This document shows, in pieces, positions 58,696-64,000 of a stretch of 64,000 bases of DNA. The first letter of the stretch is position 1. Each line of letters opens with the position of its first letter. Under the pieces are notes generated by a model that saw only the letters and a list, made by a program, of their open reading frames with translations, did not search any database and was not told the origin of the DNA. This DNA comes from Blastomyces gilchristii SLH14081 (taxonomy: Eukaryota > Ascomycota > Eurotiomycetes > Onygenales > Ajellomycetaceae): NCBI RefSeq assembly GCF_000003855.2, contig NW_003101661.1, positions 457,816 through 521,815 of the forward strand, given 5' to 3'. The translations under genes and the position numbers were made by a program.

Positions 58696-58925
58696 CAACC
58701 GCTCCACCACGAACTCGCTCGATTTTTCGAATAAGAACCTGCTGATAGATCCATTGAAAAGCCCTTGATCATACGAGCATTTTGACCCCATCGCCGACTG
58801 CATACCCTGTGTGATGGTGAAGTTATCCAGCCAAATGTGAATCAGATATTGTTCAAAACTCCTGTGTGAGAGTATCTCTCATTCTCCCCTATCACATCAC
58901 AACCCCAGGCCAGATTGCCATACAA
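58696..58925 (+). promoter_or_regulatory. GC-rich 5' block of LINE L5
   Basis: The CpG- and CC-rich first ~225 bases of the element, nearly the same as in L4 and L8 in reverse, followed abruptly by AT-rich leader. It is a likely internal promoter by analogy with other LINEs. Confidence 0.55.
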
Positions 58926-60214
58926 ATTGTAAGATGAAGAGATCTAGTCATATGCATCAATCTTCTTGATTTTGAAGAATCTCTGATCTGTGATTGTGAA
59001 GATATCTGAGAAGTAATCTTCACAAAAACCCTGTTTATCTTTGATGTTTTAAAACATCAATATCAAGTCTCACTCTCATACTGCTCTTCTCAATCTGGCT
59101 CATCCCTGACAGAAAAATACAAAAAGATATCTCAGTGATAATATCAAGCACATAATCAATAGTCACTTCTGAAGTATAATCTCCATGATCTGTCTTCAGT
59201 GTATCTAGACATTAATACCAAGTCTCACTCTTGTACCACCTCTCTCAATCTGACTCATCCCTGGCAGAAAAGTATAAAAAGATACCTCAGCAACTGTATT
59301 TGATACATAATCAGCAGACATAACAACTATAAAATCAGTATATCTCAAGATCTGACTGAGTCTTTGATCCCTGCACAGTGAGATATATTAAATCTAGTTT
59401 TAATATCTCAATATTCAATAGATTTTGCAAGAAATTGAGAACAGCAATACTAGATTTCTATTGAATTTAAGAATTAACTCTATATTGATATAATCATTGA
59501 TAAAGTCTTCTATTTTGAGATATAAATAACCAGTTTCTCTACATTCTGCTGACAATATTTATATTATTGTATAGAAACAGACTTATATTCTCTATAATAT
59601 TAAAACTCTGAAGAGAGAAAGACTTGATAGAGAATATACAGTAGTATATATCTTAGTAGTTTCTATCTCATTCTTCTGCAGCAGTTAATGCAAAAAAAAA
59701 AAGATCTTAGAAATAGTTTTTTACTTCTCTTAAAAAAGTAAGATATTTTTCTCTGAGTTTTATATAATATTCTTATAAAGAATTAGAAACAGAGTTGTTT
59801 TCTGTTATAATTTTATATTCTTTTAAATAAGAATTACTTTTTCAGTGACTGAAGAGCTTTTATTAATGCTTAATTCTTTTTTACACTCTTTATTAACTGA
59901 TTTGAGTTGTATACTTATTATATGAGAAGAATTGAATAATTTAGAATAAAATTAAATAGTTTTAATCAATTTCTCTGTAAAAAATTGATTTATTTTTTAT
60001 TAGTTTTTCTCTTAAAAACTGTCATATTATCTGATTTATTATTAATTAATATCATACTTTTTCTTACTGTATCTCAAGAAAGAGATTATAAAGATTTTAT
60101 TGATTTATCTTAAAAATCAATTTTAGTTTATTAAATTCTCTTTAAAAATCTAACCTAGTTACTGAACTAGTGTGAAAAAAAATCAGATATTTTATATATA
60201 AAAGTCTTTTATTC

Positions 60215-60350
60215 TTCTTTTGAAACAGTCTAATCAACTTTTCAATTGAAAACAGACTTAGAAATCTCTTAATTGAAACAGTCTGATCAACTTTTCAAAA
60301 GATTTTAATATATATCTTAATTAAAACAGTCTGACTAACTTTTCATTGAG
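60215..60350 (+). repeat. Decayed minisatellite in the L5 leader
   Basis: Three diverged copies of a unit containing GAAACAGTCTGATCAACTTTTC (shortened to its core AACAGTCTGATCAAC) occur just before ORF1. They correspond to the regular 53-bp array of L4, here with length changes between units. Confidence 0.7.
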
Positions 60351-60358
60351 TGAGAATA

Positions 60359-61965
60359 GTGAGTTTAAAAATACACTCAGTTAATATAAAAAAAGATGCT
60401 TTCTCAAATACTATTCCTGAGATTGAAATTCTGAAGAGAAGAAAGAAAGAGAAAATAGAGAAATAACAAGTTCTTGAAATACAGAAACTTAAAAAAGTAA
60501 GTAAGATTCTTGAAAAGCAGCATCTGAGTGAGATAAATGAAGAAGTTCTGTTAATTGTTCATACTCAGACTAGACAACTACAGAAGATAATCAAGTTCAA
60601 ACTTAGAATTTTAAACACAGTTCAAAAAATATTGAAAATTTCTAGTATAATTACTGACTTTTTATCTTACTCTTCTTTCTTCTTTTCTACTTCTTCTTCT
60701 TCTTTAAATTAGAAGAAAACATATACTCAGGCAGCTGAATCTACTATCTCTAAATCTACTATCTTAAAATATGCTTAAAATCCTGAGAAAACTGAGAAGA
60801 ATAATACTCATACTTCTATTAATAGAAAAGTGAAGAAAAAAATATAAAAGAAGAAAAACTTTCAAATCTTCAGAAATAGAAGACTTATTCTTAAAGTCTT
60901 AAATCAGAATATCTTATAAAGAAATAAGCTAAACTTAAATCTCATTTTCAGAATTAGAAATAAAATTAATCAGCAGTTCTTTTCTCAGTTAATAACTAAT
61001 ATTAAAGTTCAAAAATTAGTTATAGCTTTAATTAAGTCATTCTTCTTTAAAAACTCTATCATTCTGACTATAATGTCTGAATTCAGTGTAGAATTCCTTA
61101 TTCAGAATGAGAATCTCTGAAAATCAGCAGTAGAATCTTTATTAAACATAATAATTCTATTTAAGAGAGATAAAAAGTGAGATAAATTCATTCTTTATAA
61201 TATTTCAGTTGAAATTTTTGACTGTGAAGAAGAAATGCTATTTCTTAAAAATAAATTAGAAGAATATAATTCTGTTCAACTGAGAAAAGAGTCTATATAA
61301 CTAAATTTAATTAAGTTCAGATAAAGTAGAAGAAATGTCTCTGTTCTAGTATATATAAAGATACTTAAACAGTCAAAGATCTCTGAAGTAAGAGTAGTAG
61401 ATTTAAAAATGAGAGTTCATGAATACAAAGACTTAAGAATGAATCTCAAAGCTTAAATACAGTATTTAAACTATCAAAGATATGAATACTTTACAATCTT
61501 CTATTTCAGAGACTTAAAATGTGTATTCTGTATCAAAGATTATAAAACTAGTGAATATAAATATAAAATATACTTAAAAAGAGATAAAATATATTAATAT
61601 GCTCTGCTTAAATGCTCTAATTACAAAGAAAAATATATATCTAGCTCAAAAGAATGTATATTTACTTCAAGAACTCAAAAGAACTGAAGAAAAGATGAAG
61701 CTCAAAGTAAATCTAGAACTGAAGAGAATAGTTAAGTCAGTAAACTCATAACTGTAAACTTAAAAAGAAGAAACTCTCAACTATCTAAATCTTCAAACTT
61801 CAATTCTTCAGCTAAATATAAATAGAATTTGAATTCTTAAACTTCTATTAAGATTAGAGAATTGAGAAATGACTCTGATAATAAACTAGATATAATGTAA
61901 GCAGTTGAGATTTCTACTTTTCAGAATAATTATAATCTACTATCTAATAATAGTGATTAAATTCT
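60359..61965 (+). pseudogene. LINE ORF1 in L5
   Basis: The start ATG of L4 and L8 reads GTG here. The Lys/Glu-rich region (about 60430-60540), Ser-rich stretch (about 60680-60700), basic region and Cys/His cluster (about 61500-61670, including ECIFTSRTQKN) follow in order. Several stops. It would have bound the element RNA. Confidence 0.72.
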
Positions 61966-61999
61966 ACTCTACTCTCTTTTAGTATGAATATACAATAAA

Positions 62000-64000
62000 A
62001 ATAATAAAAAAAGTTTAAAAACTCTTCAAAAATCACATTTATTTAAAATAATGTGAATAGAAACTTAAATTATATTTATTCTTATCTTCAAATTACATTT
62101 AACTAAAAAGTTAATTTTATACTACTTCAGAAGCTGAATTTTAATACTGAGTAAAAATATATTATTTCTTATTTAAACTATTACTACTTTTTATCTCAAA
62201 AGTCTGAGATAAAGTCAAGAGTAGTGATCTATGAAAGAAAGAGATTAAGATATTAATTTAATCTAAGATTTAATATTATATCTGACCCTGATATTCTGGT
62301 AAGTGATATTATAAATAAAGAGAATGAGTTTGATATTATACAGCTTATAAATATCTATAATAAAAAGTTATTAAAGAAAAATAATAATATCTGAATAATT
62401 AATAGAGAATTTCTGAATATAACTTTATCAAGAAACTCTATAATTGTAGAAGATTTCAATACATATTATCTCTGATGAAATTTAGAATATAAAAGAGTAG
62501 TAAGAGTTGATAATCTGATTGAATAAATCTTTAAGTATTTAATAGATTTAGTTAACAAGTCTGATCAATAAACATTCTTTAGAAAAGATATGAAACAGAA
62601 ATCTATTATAGATCTAATCTTCATATTATAAAATCTAATAGAAAAAAGACTTATAAACTGATTTATTAATTTAAATAAGACATCAGAATCAGATCATGAG
62701 ATTATTTAATTTAATATTGAACTGAGTGAGAAATAAATAAGTGAAAATTCTCTTCTCTCTAATCAGTTTAACTTTTAAAAAGCTGACTGAAAGACAGTTG
62801 AAGAAAGTATAAAACTATTAAAATCTGAAAGATAGAGTAAGCTGTATTATAATTCTGATCAAGATATCTTAAATGAAATGCTTAAGAATAGAGTAAAGCT
62901 CATTACATCTATTATTCTAGTAAGTGTTAAAGATAATATTTCAAAGAGAAAGTCTTCTGAGTATTCAAAATCTTAATAAAATAAGAATATTATATCTAAA
63001 ACAAAACAATTGACTACTGCTAGAAGAGATTGAAAGAATGATATAATTTCTAATAAAGAGTTTAAAACTGTCAGAAATGAATATTTTTCAGATATTAAAA
63101 AAGCTAAAACAGACTACTGAAATAAATTTCTTAAAGAAGTATAAGAAAAAGCAGTTTTTAAAGCTTTTAACTATACTAAAATAAGAAGTATAGTAAAACT
63201 TTCAATCTTAGAATATAAGTTTCAGAATGAATTATATACAGTAAACTCTTTTAAGAAAAAATATCAAGTTTTTATAAGAACTCTCTTTCAAAACTCATCA
63301 GATTCAGATTCAGAGAAAGAGAATATATCACTTCTTAACTATATTAATGAAAATAACTGAGAATAATCTAATCTTATTTAAGATAAATTAAAGTCAGCTA
63401 TCTTCTCAAGTTCAGTTAAGACTGCTGCAGAGTCTGATTCAATTAAACACTTAATTATTTAAAATATATACTTCTACTTAAAGAATGAATATTTTAAGCT
63501 CTTTTTTAATCTCTTAAAAAATAAATATCATTCTGAATACTGAAGAGAAGTCACTGAAGTGATTCTTATAAAATTTAATAGAAAAACTTCAATTTTCAAG
63601 TTATATAGAGTAATATCTCTATTAAACTGTCTAGAAAAGATTTTAGAAAAGATAATAGTTACTTAACTATTTTTTATAAGCTGTATCAGTAATTCTCTTT
63701 TATTCAGTGAATAAATAAGAGATAGAAAATAGTGTTCTATAATTGATACTATTCTCTCAGTTATTTATAATATTTGAATAATAAAGTATGAAGATCTGAT
63801 CTCAACTGCAGTTTTTATTAATATATAAGAAGTATTTAATCATGTTTTAAAATCAAAGTTAATTTAGATATTGAAGATATTAAAACTATCATTTTCTCTA
63901 ATAAAATGAGTTAACTGTTTTATATCTAAAAGAATTATATAACTTTTCTTGATAAAATAAAATAAGATATGACTGAGATAAAAATAGAAGACGTAAGAAC
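62000..64000 (+). pseudogene. LINE ORF2 5' part in L5: endonuclease and RT start
   Basis: The endonuclease domain lies at about 62010-62720, with the VEDFNTYYL motif near 62446 in place of the GDFNAHH box. A linker follows, and from about 63420 the RT segment AAESDSIKH and RVISLLN (63610) are readable. The window ends before the catalytic YVDD box. Many stops at Trp and Gln codons. Confidence 0.78.

Larger units (their letters stand above)
58696..64000 (+). mobile_element. LINE copy L5, 5' part, runs off the window
   Basis: It starts at the same 5' terminus as L4 and L8 (CAACCGCTCCACCACG...). It contains the GC-rich block, the 5' UTR, a decayed minisatellite, ORF1, and ORF2 up to mid-RT, where the window ends. 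The mutation load is like that of L1 and L8. Confidence 0.9.

Overview
The window reads as a transposon-only, AT-rich compartment of a filamentous ascomycete genome (Pezizomycotina is my inference). I see no host gene that I would defend. Almost everything is a stack of decayed retroelements. One is a LINE with an ORF1 that carries zinc knuckles and an ORF2 with endonuclease, reverse transcriptase, RNase H and a C-terminal zinc motif; it ends in a (TAA)n tail and fits the Tad/I group. The other two are Ty3/gypsy families: family A, a chromodomain chromovirus with LTRs of about 270-309 bp, and family B, with 167-bp LTRs. Coding frames are riddled with stops made by C-to-T / G-to-A transitions, the mark of repeat-induced point mutation (RIP) or a similar process. 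Two assembly gaps (runs of N) lie inside LINE copies.

Layout. 1-2941: LINE copy L1 (+). 2942-4250: unassigned. 4251-10569: family A copy A1 (+), with LINE L2 (-) inside its 3' LTR; that LTR also serves as the 5' LTR of A2. 10278-13278: A2 (+), with LINE L3 (-) in gag. 13279-20966: L4 (-), a full-length LINE. 20967-31567: A3 (+), holding the youngest LINE, L6 (+, 21498-24745), a hAT-like MITE (26218-26723) and LINE L7 (-, 28905-30640). 31568-34016: A4 fragment (+). 34017-39698: A5 (+), a complete family A element with 309-bp LTRs and a TATTT duplication. 39704-44591: L8 (-), which keeps its 5' end. 44592-58075: A6 (-), split by family B (46178-57169, -). Family B is itself split by L9 (48558-51291, +), a chimera with a tRNA-like head, an unknown body and a LINE 3' half. 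58076-58695: A7 fragment (-). 58696-64000: L5 (+), the 5' part of another LINE, running off the window.

The LINE machinery explains much of the layout. L2, L3, L6, L7 and L9 have a (TAA)n 3' end, a truncated or switched 5' end and a 13-24 bp target duplication, as target-primed reverse transcription produces. The Ty3 elements supplied most of the targets. Relative ages can be read: A6 was hit by B, and B by L9; A3 was already heavily mutated when L6 and the MITE arrived, since both are far cleaner than their surroundings. The most notable observations are the tRNA-headed chimera L9, the CpG/CpC (not CpA) bias of the mutations between the A5 LTRs, the unmutated GC-rich block at the 5' end of the LINE, and a plus-strand Cys-rich region antisense to the pol gene of family B.
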